From: Torymus aiolomorphi
Taxonomy: Eukaryota; Arthropoda; Insecta; Hymenoptera; Torymidae
Assembly: GCA_036365515.1 (NCBI GenBank)
Contig: CM070874.1
Location: forward strand, 114,931,235-114,995,234
Reading direction: 5' to 3'
Length of the DNA stretch: 64,000 bases
The notes under the pieces were generated by a model. It was not told the DNA's origin, made no database searches, and worked only from the letters and a program-made list of their open reading frames with translations. The translations under genes were made by a program, and so were the position numbers. Within the stretch, counting starts at the first letter, position 1; every line of letters starts with the position of its first letter. This document shows positions 1-11,374 of the stretch, in pieces.

Positions 1-270
1 GGACGAAAAAAATATGGATAGATAGAAAATTTCAAGACCTTTCAGAAAATGGGCCTACTTCCGACCGATATCCAAACCCAGAGCAAAAAAAAAATTATTT
101 TCGATTTTTCCATATTTTTCTTTATTTTTTTTAATCGACTTAATAATATCCAATCGGGGCGACAAAAATATGGATTGATAGGTTCAATCCTTTTCAATTT
201 CAAGACCTTTCAAGAAAATGGGCCTACTTCCCACCGATATCCAAATTCGGTGACAAAAAAAAAATTCGAT
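1..270 (-). repeat. Tandem ~150-bp satellite-like repeat, left block
   Basis: About 1.7 monomers. Shared landmarks are a run reading gacaaaaatatggattgata, then tttcagaaaatgggcctact, then a pyrimidine/A-rich tail ending in an ATATTATCC-like segment. The same monomer lies at 4891-5075 in this orientation and at 9566-10311 in the opposite orientation. The block is interrupted by the LINE at ~271, so it is the insertion target of that element. The short ORF over it is a shadow. Confidence 0.85.
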
Positions 271-283
271 TATTCATTTTTAA

Positions 284-1803
284 GATGGCTGCCGAGGAGA
301 AAGAACCTCCCGACAAGCCTAGTGATACAAATTTAAGTGTTGTACTAAAATAAAATATACAACGATAGTCTGTATTATTTGCGAATCCACTTATCATCAA
401 AGTTGTTTTGATCGCTTAAAAAAACTATGCATGTAGGTGAAAGGTTGAAAATCTGCCCAGATCACAAAAGGCTGCAAAACATAACCACAAACGACGAAAA
501 CGAGCTGGTCAAAACATTAATAGCAGAAATAAAAATGAAAAGCAAAGAAGAAATCAGGAAGGACATATTGGCAGAAGTAGCAAACAAGACACAGGATTTG
601 ATTAATTCATCAATTGTTTATAATGATGCCGATGTTGAATTACTAAAAACTGAAAATACTTTGCAAAAAGAATTGATCAAGGAATTATAAGAAAAAAATG
701 AATTGTTGAAAGAGCTGCTTATAAAAAACAAGGAAAACATTCCTAAAAAGTCATTCTAAGAGGTAGTCAACAACATCAAACCGCAACCGAAACGTGTGCC
801 AAAGATTATTGTTAAAAAAATTGAGAAAAAAGTGATGTGAATATCAGTGTATTACAAAGTGTATAACAAATGAAACAAAGATACAGGCAAAACAGATACA
901 AGTCAAAGAAAATAAGGATATTATTATTAGTTGCATGGATATAGAAAGTGTCAGAGTGACTGAAAACTTATTAAAAGAGCAGCTTGAATCAGTCTGTGAC
1001 ATAAAAACAGAAGAACTAAATAATCCAAAAATCAAAATAGTAGGCATTGATAATTATACCAATATGGATACAACTACCATAGAAATTGATATAAACTCTA
1101 GAAATTTTGACAAATTTGCAACTAAAGGTAAAGTGTTACATATGTATGAGAACGATACAAACAATCTCAGTACTGTTTTAATGGAAGTATCACCTGAACT
1201 TTACAAACATATCAGGGAAAGTAAGAACAAGATTTTTGTAGGTTATCAAAACTGCAAAGTCTATGATCTAATAAATGTTAGACCTTGTAATTCATGCTGT
1301 AGATTTGGTCATAACAAAAACTGTAGAAATGAAATTGTATGTCTAAAATGCTCTGGAAATCATAAGAGTAATGAGTGCAAAAGTGAAATTCTACAGTGTA
1401 ATAACTGTGTTTTCCACAATCGAAAATTCAGTACAAATTATGATATTAAGCACAAGGCATCGGATGCGACATCTTGCGAGATCTTTAAAAACAAAATAAA
1501 GAGGTATATTGACTCTGTTGATTACCCAATTAAACCTGTTTTACCATCGTGGGATACAACGCCTTTGCGAGGGAAATTCAAAATTATACAAAATGAGAAC
1601 GAAAAGAAGTCACAGTAACAACAGCAACTACATGTCAGTGCAACCATATCAGCCCCAACAACAGCAACCACTACAGCTTCAACTACAACAACCTCTATAG
1701 CCTCAACAACAGCAACCACTACAGCTTCAACTACAACAACCTCTATAGCCTCAACAACAGCAACCGCAACAGCAACAGTTACAACCAAACAACAACAATT
1801 AAG
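284..1803 (+). pseudogene. LINE ORF1 (gag-like, PHD-like finger plus zinc knuckles), broken
   Basis: The likely start is the ATG at 284 (MAAEEKEPPDKP). Reading resumes in another frame at ~362 with a C-x2-C ... H-x3-C segment (VCIICESTYHQSCFDR), like the PHD/RING-like finger found at the N-terminus of some insect LINE ORF1 proteins. A lysine/glutamate-rich, probably coiled-coil stretch follows at 427-690, then a basic region (PKRVPKIIVKK) in another frame. The segment 935-1618 is open and carries zinc knuckles: CNSCCRFGHNKNC, CLKCSGNHKSNEC and a CNNC partner. The C-terminus is a Gln/Pro-rich tail encoded by 48-bp tandem repeats. At least three frame changes and two in-frame TAGs inactivate it. 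The product should bind LINE RNA as a ribonucleoprotein component. Confidence 0.7.
1650..1760 (+). repeat. 48-bp tandem repeat coding a Gln-rich tail
   Basis: Two nearly identical 48-bp units plus a partial third encode PQQQQPLQLQLQQPL. Each full unit ends in CTATAG, which puts an in-frame TAG where the pattern would predict a sense codon such as CAG. The same stop in both units suggests the mutation came before the duplication. Confidence 0.75.
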
Positions 1804-1849
1804 AATAAGAACAGGTAAGACTAAATAAATTTTTAATAGTTACTTAAAT

Positions 1850-4650
1850 ATGGATATCGAATTTCTAGAAAAAATACAAAAAGACACAGCTCGAGGAGAA
1901 AAAACTTGTGGTAATATAAACAGCTTAAACAAATACATTAACAATAAAAATGATCTCATTATGTATATAAATATAAGAAGTATATCCGCAAATATTGACA
2001 AATTAAAAATTTTATTAAATAATTTAAGTAGGAAACCAGCCATTGTTATATGCACTGAAACTTTTGTACAGGAAAATTTTAAAATACACGTTTTAGAGAA
2101 ATACAATAGTTATTATAATGAAAGTAAATTAAACCAAAATGACGGTGTCATTGTTTTTGTATATAAGAATATTGTACATGAAACTAAAACTGTTAAATAT
2201 GGAAAGATTAAAATAATAAATACACATATTAGATTAAATAATAATGTATAAAACTTTCTGCCTTGTACAGATCCCATGACATACCTAAGACTGAATTCAT
2301 ATTAGATTTAAACAAATTTTTGAATAAAAAGAGAAATATTAAAAATCACTTAGTTATAGGAGACTTTAATTTTGATTTATTACAGTCTGTAAATACTAGT
2401 CAAGAATTTCTCTGCAACTTCTTAGACAAAGGTTTTTTTCCTGGTTTCGTGGGCATACATCGGTAGGAAACTGTAAAAGATCCTGTATTGATAATATTTT
2501 CATTAAAACTAATAGCCTTAGTACAGTAACATATAAATTAAAACACTCTTTAACAGATCATTACCCCATTTTTATTGCTATAAATAAAATGAAAACACAA
2601 AGTAAGGCACCCACTATCATAATAGATTACAAAAAATTAAGAAACACAGCTAAGACAATAGATTGGAATGACACTATTACAATACGTGATCCTAATATAG
2701 CTACTGATAAAATATTGAGAGAAATTAGACATTGCATTGAATTGGCAAACATAAAAAAAGAGGGAAAATAAACAAAAAGGAAGGAAAAATTGGATTACAG
2801 ATGCTATTATAAAATCATGTGAAACCAAAGAATTTTTATATAACTTATGGCAAATGGATCTAAATAATAATCAACTCAAATTACAATATAAAACTTATGC
2901 AAAAATTCTAAATAAAGTAATTACAGGTGCCAAAATCAAATATGAAATGAATGTAGTTAAAAATAATCGATTATGGAAAATTATAAATACTAAAATAGGA
3001 AAGAATAAAAATGAAAATAGTGTCATAAGTTATATGAAAATTGATAATAACAAAATTACAGACAAAGCTGAAATAGCAAATTATATGAATAGGTATTTTT
3101 GTGAAATAGGTAGAAAATTAAGTGAAAATATCGTTAAACCTCCAAATGCAGAACTTAGACTGCCCGATATGAATGCAAATTCTATTTTTCTTACGCCAAC
3201 AAGTGCTGGTGAAGTACTAAGTATAAGAAACACATTAAAATTAAAAAATGGAGGTGTTGACAGAATCAATGCAAAAACGTTGAAAGTAATCGGTAACCTT
3301 ATTGCTGAACCTCTGGCACATATCTTTAATTCATGTATTGAGAAAGCCATATGGCCAGATGTACTAAAAACGACGGAAGTAGTGCCGATATATAAATCGG
3401 GTGAAAAACATAACGTTTCTAATTATAGGCCTATTTCACTAATATCAAATGTTGCGAAAATACTTGAGAGGATAGTTTATAACAGAATTTTTGATTTTGT
3501 TAAAAAAAATAATGTGATATCAGAACACCAGTTTGGTTTCATGAAGGGAATAGGTACAAAGAATGCTTTGAATCATATAACGAATATATTGTATAATAAT
3601 TTGGATAAGAGTAAACCAACGATTGTAACTTTTCTGGATTTAGCAAAGGCTTTTGATATAGTGGATCATAAAATCTTAATCGATAAACTACATTGTATTG
3701 GAATTAGAGGTCAGGCTCTGGTTTTACTTACAAGTTATTTTAGTAACAGATATCAAGCAGTCAAAATAGATGGTGTTGAAAGTGATGATTTATTAATAAA
3801 TACAGGTGTTTCTCAAGGCACGATCCTTGGACCACTGCTTTTTATACTGTATATCAATGATATCTTGAAAGAGATTCCCATGGAATCAATATTGTTATAT
3901 GCTGATGACACTGCTATAATAGCCACAGGCGAAAATTGGAGTAAAGCAGAAGAAAATATGAATAAGTTTTCATTAGTAATCCATAAGTGGTTAACGGTAA
4001 ATAAGTTATCTTTAAACGTCGGAAAGACTGTTTGTATGACGTATGAAAACTATACTGATAGTATTCCAACTCAAATAAATGTAAAGATCCAAGATAAAAA
4101 TATAGCAAGAGTAGAAAATTACAAATATTTGGGAATATTCTTTGATTGCAACTTGACATACTTAATAAATAAAACAAAATATTTAGTATACGTTTTTTAT
4201 AAAATTGCCAAATCAATGCCGACAGAGACACTACGAATGATCTATTATGCTTTTTTCCATAGTAGTGTAAACTACGGTATAATAGCTTGGGGAGGAGCGT
4301 ACAATAATAATCGGGATCTGGTACAAAATTTGCAAAAAAAAATTTTAAAAATTATTAATAAAAATAAGTTTATCATACAGAATAATCCTCTAAATTTAGA
4401 ACAGCTATTTACTTTCGAATCTATAAGATTTCACTATTATGATCTCAAAATGAAATACCTCACATCATCTAGTGTGACAAGAAATAAGAGCCTAATCGTA
4501 CCTAAAAATAGATTGAGAATTAGTGACAAAAATAGTTATAAAAGAGCCATTATAACATTTAACTCTCTACCAAACGAACTAAAATTTTTAGATATAGACA
4601 GAGTACCTAATAAGAAAATTATAAAAGCATGGATAAAGAATACCTATTAA
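1850..4650 (+). pseudogene. LINE ORF2: APE-type endonuclease and reverse transcriptase
   Basis: The N-terminal 133 codons from 1850 show an endonuclease/exonuclease/phosphatase fold signature (LIMYINIRSI, VICTET). After a stop at 2251, GDFNFDLL reads from 2263 in another frame. The region 2470-2850 is fragmented. From 2854 a 598-codon frame is open to 4650 and contains a complete reverse transcriptase: the NYRPISL segment, FLDLAKAFDIVDH (first catalytic Asp), SQGTILGPLLFILYINDI, and YADDTAI (catalytic Asp pair). C-terminal thumb/connection sequence follows. RT function requires the YADD aspartates, which are present. The endonuclease half is broken, so the element cannot nick its own target. 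No RNase H domain is obvious. Confidence 0.85.
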
Positions 4651-4890
4651 GTAATGGAAACTGTTTAACTTTAATTTTCTTTGATATATACAAATAAGTT
4701 TTATTATAAATTGTGGAATAGCATGGAGCATTTACTAATGTACATATTGTTGAAAATTGAAAATTTTATATTTAGTTTTAAGTTTTAGTCTTTAAGTTTT
4801 TTTTGTACTTCTTTTGCCAGCCCTGCATACAGATAACTGTGTTTATCTCTGTAGGGTTTATTGGAGTTAATGTTTTACTCAACATTTTTT
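4651..4890 (+). other. LINE 3' UTR with terminal stem-loop
   Basis: AT-rich sequence after ORF2. At 4821-4856 the strands ccctgcatacagata and tatctctgtaggg can pair into a stem-loop just before the T-rich end. A 3' hairpin of this type is often what the LINE RT recognises; that function here is inference. Confidence 0.55.
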
Positions 4891-5075
4891 TTTTAAACGA
4901 CTTAATATTATCCGATTAGGTCGACAAAAATATGGATTGATAGGTAATTTCAAGGCCTTTCAGAAAATGGGTCTACTTCCCACCGAGATCCAAATTCGGC
5001 GATGAAAAAAATAAATTCGATTTTTCAATATTTTGCTTTATTTTTTTTAACGGACTTAATATTATCCGATCAACT
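4891..5075 (-). repeat. ~150-bp satellite monomers, right of the LINE
   Basis: Same monomer and orientation as 1-270 (cttaatattatccgat, acaaaaatatggattgatag, tttcagaaaatgggtctac). It shows that the LINE sits inside the array. Confidence 0.8.
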
Positions 5076-5342
5076 ATATAACTGAACTTGCACAACTTCA
5101 AAATAGGCTTTAAATACCTGCCAAAGATAAACTTGATATCTCTGGCCAGTTTCGAATTATGCTGCGGACAAATTTGTAACACACACATACCACACACACA
5201 CACACACCACACACACACACACACACAGAGACATTTTGTAGAAAATGCATATCTCGACTCAGGGAGCTCAGAAATATCGAAAATCATCGAAATCTCGAGT
5301 TCGAAAAATTTCACCGTTACCAAGCTTTCTCTTTGAGAAAGC
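5076..5342 (+). mobile_element. Helitron-like (HINE-like) repeat with CA tract and 3' hairpin, copy 1
   Basis: Unique lead-in, a CA microsatellite at 5179-5227, then a 3' end reading tttcaccgttaccaa followed by a palindrome GCTTTCTC...GAGAAAGC at 5324-5342. The module (CA tract, ~100 bp, TTTCACCGTTACAAA-like box, 19-bp hairpin) recurs at 9358-9561, 15669-15867, 28292-28663 and 30706-31464. A microsatellite plus a 3' terminal hairpin and no terminal inverted repeats resembles Helentron-derived elements such as DINE/HINE. The class is inference. Confidence 0.6.
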
Positions 5343-5690
5343 AAAAATGAGCAGATCCCTTGAAAAGGTTGATTTCAGGTATTCGTAGACTGGCCTACGA
5401 GAAGAGAAAACGTACGCAAGAGAAACAGAGAGGCGGGAAAGAATGTAGGGGCTCCAAAATTTTCTCCATCGGCGAATCGAAGCGCATTAGGGTCACATAC
5501 CTAATACGCGCTCTCCCCTCTCTCTCTCTTGCTGCTGCGTCAAAATCTTTTGGGGATAACTGTAGCTCGATTGCTACTTATCCCAAGACACAGGAGCACT
5601 ACTCATTCTCGGCTTGGACTCTAGACTAGGCGCATCAGATCAAAGTATTTCTGTTCTACTTTTAAACGTAGAGACTCAAAAATATTCAAC
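5343..5690 (+). other. Sequence upstream of the F-box gene (5' UTR/promoter candidate)
   Basis: Moderate-GC, non-repetitive DNA with a CT tract at about 5515-5531, directly before the F-box start codon. An 89-codon ORF at 5360-5629 has no recognisable domain and is not called. Confidence 0.35.
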
Positions 5691-6757
5691 ATGGAAGTCG
5701 CAAAACATATTCCCACATCGAGCGCTGCTACGGAAAATAGTGAGTTGACCATCAACGACTTGGATGACGACAGTTTGGGTATAATATTCAACAAGCTGCC
5801 CTTCATCGACAGGGTACGCATTGAAAGCATCTGCAAACGCTGGCGTGGCATCAGCGAAGCCAACTGGTGCTGCTACTCCAAACGTCTGATAATCGACAGG
5901 GATATGGATGGTTTTTCACGCCAGCAAGCTAATAGCGACGGGAAGAGTGCAAACATGTTCGAGGAGAGCCTGCGACGACAAGGACCCTACCTAGAGGAAA
6001 TCGACTTTACGCTGGGCAGCGCCTTGAATTTTGAAATGGGTACGATCAAACGGATCGCCGGGCTCTGCCCCAAGCTAAAGCGTCTGCACCTGGGTTTCCT
6101 AAATTTGAATCACGAGGACTGGTTAGCCATCAGCAGCAACCTCGAGGCGCTGAGCTTCAATTTTTTTGCGGACAAGAATGGTAACGAGTTGGGACAACTG
6201 CTCCGCAGGAACAAACGACTGCGTTGTCTGCGAATCTTTTTCCACTGTAGGTGCGAACCAAGCATTCTCGATAACCTCGACCCTGGGCAACTGGAGTCCC
6301 TGCAAATAATACAGTGTCGACTATTCGTATTGACCGACAGGCTAGCAGACAAACTTTCCAAGTCACTCTGCGAGTTATCATACCGTCCCTCTCCGAACGA
6401 CCATACTACCTTCAGAATGTACGCAAGTTAAAAAATCTACGACTCTTAATGCTGAAAATTCCATACGGACATTTCGAGGCCACGTTCATAGCTGATATTG
6501 CCAAGAATTGCCGGAAACTCGAGCGTCTGATCTTGACCTTTCCCAGGAACTATCCATGTAGTGAAACTACCATTGCGCCGCTGTTTGGCCTGCCTTATCT
6601 GAAAAGGCTTGTTGTATCAGTGGAAACAATTGAAGCCATGTCGCGTCAAAGACTTGATATGTTGTTCCAAAGAGCACTCAATCTTAATTTCTTCGTAATG
6701 AAGACACGTGTCCAACATATACATATGAGAAAAGAAGAATTTCATAGTCTGGCATGA
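5691..6757 (+). pseudogene. F-box/leucine-rich-repeat protein, single exon, one frameshift
   Basis: The ATG at 5691 opens a frame to 6431. The N-terminus has an F-box (ELTINDLDDDSLGIIFNKLP followed by VRIESICKRW, residues ~18-55), the Skp1-binding module of SCF ubiquitin ligases. LRR-type leucine spacing follows (CPKLKRLHLGFLNL, LEALSFNFF, LRCLRIFF). The LRR pattern continues in a different frame from about 6360 (LKNLRLLMLKIP, CRKLERLILTFP, LPYLKRLVVSVE) to a stop at 6757. A net one-base indel between ~6355 and 6410 therefore breaks an otherwise continuous ~355-aa protein. It is either a young pseudogene or a sequencing indel. The LRRs would select substrates for ubiquitination. No intron is visible, and the substrate cannot be predicted. 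Confidence 0.75.
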
Positions 6758-8282
6758 TCACAACAGTGATGGGCTCGAAAGTACATACTTTGAAGCTCTG
6801 CGGTACTTCGACGTCTGACGACGTAAACGAATCGCCAGAGTGGGAAAGAGACGACGCACAGTAGTTTTTTTTGGTAAAAATGCGGTCAAAATACGATTTT
6901 TAATACAACAAATAATGCACCTACTTTACAAAAATTATCATTACAATTTTATATAGAGTATTTCAAAGTACTCAACTTCCATGACTTTTTTAAATTATGT
7001 TATTTTTCAATAAATTTCTTTATTATTAATGATTAGAAAAATTAATGCGTAATTATTAATAAATATCTTGTATTTTATGTATTCAAAATGTACTTTTTAA
7101 ATTTATCTTTAATCATATAAGATATACTAAAATTCATTATTTTCAGTAGCTTATCTTAATTCTTGAAAGATAGTGAATTTTAGCCATTTTTTCCTATAAA
7201 ATGTAAAAAATAAATATGTTATTCACAACACTTCATTGAATACAAAATTTTTTTGTTTAAAGAAATGTATGTAAAATAAAGTAATGCTGCGATATTTTGC
7301 GGAAAATTGCGAATTCATATGAATAACGTGGTTGTATTTGTAAAAATTATACGTAAATAAAATAATTTCAAATGAAAATAACCCAAAATTTATACTTCAT
7401 TAAAATTACTGTGAAGTTATAAGATTATTTTATTTTTTAAGTTAGTATTCCTTTAAGTTAGCACTCCTAACTGTTTTGAAGTTGGCTGCACTGTTGTGAA
7501 ATAAGCTTTAATTTCATAGTGGAAACAAATAATTGATTTCGATTGTCGTTATCTTTAAAAATTCACACAGTTTATTCGTATAATTCAAGTTTAAATATAT
7601 TACACAATAAAAAAATTAAGGACGTTCTCTTGGTCGAAATAGCAGTTTTCGAATTTTTAACTTTTAAATAATGTTTAATTAATTTAATAATCCAAAAGTA
7701 AGTACATATAACAAATATACACTAGAAGGAACATAAAAAAAATTTTAAAACGAATTCAGGCAATAGTTACCATGATATTGTTAAAATTAAAGACAAAAAC
7801 TTCAATAAGTTACCTAATTTTTTTGTTTCTTATCCAATTTTAACGAAATAAAGCTTATTTTGTTCGTAAAGAAATTTCAGAGGGAGTATCGATGGGAAAA
7901 TTTATGATACGAGTTACCAATACGACGTAATATCAATTTTTTTATTAAAACTTGACTTACTATTCTTAAATTAACTCTCCTTATCAAGGCTAAACACAAT
8001 GAACATACAAAAAAACCGCTGCCAATTCATTGGCCCGTAGCTTCCTCAACCGTAATTTGTTGATTCCTTTAATTAATTTTTAATAACAAAATTTATAATT
8101 TTTTAAAAAATTGATTGCATAATTATAATTAAATTCATTTATGAATATTAAAAATTGTTAATTTTTAAATTTATTTATTTATTGATTATTTATTTATATC
8201 AAATTTATATAAATTTTGAGCTTATAAATAAAGTTATGATTTGAAATAGAAGTAAAATATCTATATTTTATAATAAAACAAA
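6758..8282. other. AT-rich intergenic DNA
   Basis: Very A/T-rich sequence with no credible ORF, RNA gene or clear repeat unit. A possible polyadenylation signal for the F-box gene (AATAAA) lies near 7010. Confidence 0.6.
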
Positions 8283-9354
8283 TAGCTATCACGGTTGTTT
8301 TGTAATTAACAAAAACGTGTTTTTTTTATATTTCATAATTCATATTTTTTAAGAAAAAAAAAATTTATAGCTATCATTGTTCTTTTGTTATTAACAAAAA
8401 CGTGTTTTTTTAAAAAGTTCATAACTCAAAAATAAACTATAATAATGCAGAATATAATGCATTCATAATGCATAATTCATAATTATAATAGATTATAATA
8501 GATATAATTTTTAAACATTTTAATTCATTTTGTTGGTTGGTTTTTTAAAAATTAAAAAAATACTGATGATAACATCATTGGAGTTATGAGTTTAAAACAA
8601 AAAACACGTTTTTGTTTTTGATGATAACTAAAGAACCGTGATAGATAGAAAATTAATTTTTTTTAGAAAATATAGGTATTTTAATTCTCTTTCGAATACC
8701 ACCCACCCCATTCAGATACATAGAGCCGTTCTCGAGAAATTACGATTTTTAAAAAATGTCAACAAATTTTTAACCTCAAATATCTCTGAAATTTATGGAC
8801 CAATCAGTTTGCCCAAAGAACTCGACCGAGAACTATAAAAAATCTACCTCTAAAAGGAATTTTGAAGCCATTAAGTCAATTTTACTCTTGTAATCGTTGG
8901 ACACACAAAACTGATTTTTTTCATTTTTCAATTTTTTACTCAAAATCTAGCCTACAGAATGTATTCAAATTTTAACAGATTATAGCTATTTATATTCTGT
9001 ATTATCACGATTTTTCTCAAAAAAATTGACCGTTAAGTTTAGGAGTATAAGCTTCTAAATAAAAAACACGTTTTCGTTAATAACAAAAGAACCGTGATAG
9101 CTAGAAACTTTTTTTTTTAGAAAATATAGGTATTTTAATTCTCTTTCGAACGCTACCCATCAGATTCGAATAACTCGATCCTGTCATTAAAAAAAAAACA
9201 AAAAACAGTTTTAAGAAAATCGAAAATTTGAAAAAAAAAACAAAAACGCATCGCCCGAATCAAAAAACGGATTTTTGACCCGCCATCACGCAAAAAAAAC
9301 AAAAAAATGAGACCTGTCCGGTCAAAATCGACCGAGTAGAAGCTGAGATCCAGG

Positions 9355-9441
<87 letters not shown>

Positions 9442-9561
9442 CCATACAGACATTTTTCAAAAACCATGTATTTTGATTCCTAACACCTCGGAACACAATT
9501 ATAACATGTTTTTACAACAACTCAAAAATTTACTATCACAAAGCTTCCTCTAGGAGGAAGC
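8283..9561 (+). mobile_element. Helitron-like repeat cluster with long CA tract, copy 2
   Basis: A block beginning aaaaacacgttttcgttaat and continuing through ccgtgatagctagaaa occurs at ~9062-9110, again at ~8590-8660, and inverted at ~8285-8345 and ~8370-8410. It is followed by tataggtattttaattctct twice (8668, 9126). 8766-8900 resembles the 14.77-kb and 56.2-kb repeats (TTTAACCTCAAATATC..., TTTTACTCTTGTAATCG). The 3' end has about 40 CA units (9358-9440) and the hairpin GCTTCCTC...GAGGAAGC at 9543-9561. No protein is encoded. Confidence 0.55.
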
Positions 9562-9565
9562 AAAA

Positions 9566-10311
9566 ATAAAGAAAAATATGGAAAATCGAAAATAATATTT
9601 TTTGGCTCTGGGTTTGGATATCGGCCGGAAGTAAGTCCATTTTCTGGAAGGTCTTGAGATTTCCTATCTACCCATATTTTTTTTTGCCAGATCGGATATA
9701 GTCGGTTAAAAAAATAAATAAACATGGAAAAATCGAAAATAATTTTTTTGGCTCTGAGTTTGGATATCGGTCGTAAGTTGGCCCATTTTCTGAAAGGCCT
9801 TAAAATCTCCTATCGATCCATATTTTTGTCGGCCCAATCGGATAATATTAAGTCGGTTAGAAAATATAAAGGAAAATATGGAAAAATCGAAAATAATTTT
9901 TTTCCTCTGGGGGTTTGGATATCGGTCGGAAGTGGGCCATTTTCTGAAAGATCTTGACATTTTCTATCTATCTATATTTTTGTCGGCCCAATCGGATAAT
10001 ATTAAGTCGGTTAGAAAATATAAAGGAAAATATGGAAAAATCGAAAATAATTTTTTTCCTCTGGGGGTTTGGATATCGGTCGGAAGTGGGCCATTTTCTG
10101 AAAGATCTTGACATTTTCTATCTATCGATATTTTTGTCGGCCCAATCGGATGATATTAAGTCGGTTTTAAAAAAATAAAGTAAAATATGGAAAAATCGAA
10201 AATATTTTTTTACGGCGTTGGGTTTGGATATCCGTTGGAAGTAGTCACATTTTCTTAAAAGTCTTGAAATTAACTATCAATCCATATTTTTGTCCGTCGA
10301 AACGGATAATA
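9566..10311 (+). repeat. Tandem array of ~147-155-bp satellite, inverted relative to 0-5 kb
   Basis: The word atggaaaaatcgaaaataat (with small changes) starts at about 9577, 9724, 9878, 10032 and 10187, giving periods of 147, 154, 154 and 155 bp. Copies 3 and 4 are nearly identical. The array resumes at 10993-11045 after a fold-back element. The open frames here are satellite translations, not genes. Confidence 0.9.
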
Positions 10312-10315
10312 TTAA

Positions 10316-10988
10316 GGGGGCTAGACACCTTTTTTTCTGAAATAAGAAGTCATATTTTAATACATAAATGTAAACTAATTATTTCATACTTTTTACATAT
10401 AAAAGTGGGTATATTTACCTTAGCTTAAAACTTTCTCCGATAAGCCTTTTATATGGTCAAGAACCATAGTCATCGATGAAACAAGTTTTTTCACTATCCG
10501 TAAGCTTTGAAATTTTCCTGTGGATGAATTTGCTCCAGATTTGAACTAAATTACTCCTGAATAGTATAATTTTCATATGAGTGTAGGGATTTAGGATTAA
10601 ATGTCAGAAAAAATTTTTACATGAGAAAAATTATGAAAATATATAAAAAATTTTAAAAATTAAAAAAAAATTCTTGAAAAACAGCACAAAATTTTTTTTT
10701 CTCATCGGATCAAAAATTCCTACACTCATATGAGAATTATACTATTCAGGAGTAATTTAGTTCAAATCTGGAGTCAATCCATCCACAGGAAAATTTCAAA
10801 GCTTACGGATAGTGAAAAAACTTGTTTCATCGATGACTATGGTTCTGGACAATATAAAGGGCCCAGACTAAGGTCTAAGGTGAGGTAAATATACCCCATT
10901 TTATGTGTAAAAAATGCGAAATAATTAGTTAACATTTATGTATTAAAATATGACTTTTTTATTTCAGAAAAAAAGGTGTCTAGCCCCC
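10316..10988. mobile_element. 673-bp fold-back MITE with TTAA target duplication
   Basis: It starts GGGGGCTAGACACC and ends GGTGTCTAGCCCCC, flanked by TTAA at 10312-10315 and 10989-10992. The two halves are inverted copies over almost their full length (~300 bp each), with a short unpaired centre near 10640-10690. The neighbouring satellite monomers read ...atattaagtcgg... without it, which supplies the empty site. A TTAA duplication fits piggyBac or Kolobok mobilisation; the transposase family is inference. Confidence 0.9.
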
Positions 10989-10992
10989 TTAA

Positions 10993-11045
10993 GTCGGTAA
11001 AAAAAAAATAAAGAAAAATATGGAAAAATCGTAAATAATTTTTTT
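10993..11045 (+). repeat. Resumption of satellite after the fold-back element
   Basis: gtcggtaaaaaa...atggaaaaatcgtaaataat continues the monomer cut at 10311. Confidence 0.8.
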
Positions 11046-11125
11046 CATCGCTTATACAGAAATTGTACTTTAACATCCTAGAGCTACCACTACAAAATTC
11101 AAGAAAAGAAAACGCCTCTGTTAGA

Positions 11126-11265
11126 GGATATTTGAAACCTTCGTCGAGTTATATGGTTTTTGAAACACTCTTTGGGTTAGTGGATTTTCGAAGTCTTCGC
11201 TGAGTTGGCGGGGTTTTGAAGCAAACACCGAGTTAGCAGGTTTTCGAAGAAAACGCCGAAGAAAT
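11126..11265 (+). repeat. Degenerate ~29-bp minisatellite
   Basis: Four to five imperfect units of the type ggttttcgaagtcttcgctgagttggc follow each other with 28-29-bp spacing. No gene is associated. Confidence 0.6.
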
Positions 11266-11374
11266 TTCGAAGAAATGCAATTAATTTATAAATTCAATAA
11301 ATAGCATGTGATAATACCTTAAACTTTTTAATTTGCATTAAAAATATTACTTATGTCAACTGCAACTTACTCTC

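Larger units (their letters stand above)
271..4890 (+). mobile_element. Non-LTR retrotransposon (LINE), decayed, two ORFs
   Basis: An ORF1 with zinc-finger motifs is followed by an ORF2 with an APE-type endonuclease and a reverse transcriptase. After ORF2 comes an AT-rich 3' UTR ending in a T-rich tract. Satellite monomers lie on both sides (1-270 and 4891-5075), so the element landed inside a repeat array. The junctions are approximate because both ends run into A/T tracts, and I could not define a target-site duplication. The domain order fits the Jockey/CR1 group; the exact clade cannot be set by eye. ORF1 and the endonuclease part of ORF2 carry frameshifts and stops, so this copy should be inactive, although the RT part is still open for 598 codons. 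Confidence 0.85.

Noticed and set aside
1522..1788. Minus-strand 88-codon Val/Ala-rich ORF
   Set aside because: Antisense reading of the CAA/CAG-rich 48-bp repeats of LINE ORF1; no independent support.
9153..9496. Cys/Val-repeat proteins on the minus strand
   Set aside because: Translations of the CA microsatellite; the same artefact appears at 4973-5344, 15545-15869 and 28126-28431.
9724..10178. Repeated MEKSKIIF-type ORFs
   Set aside because: Same satellite monomer read in phase; no protein family.
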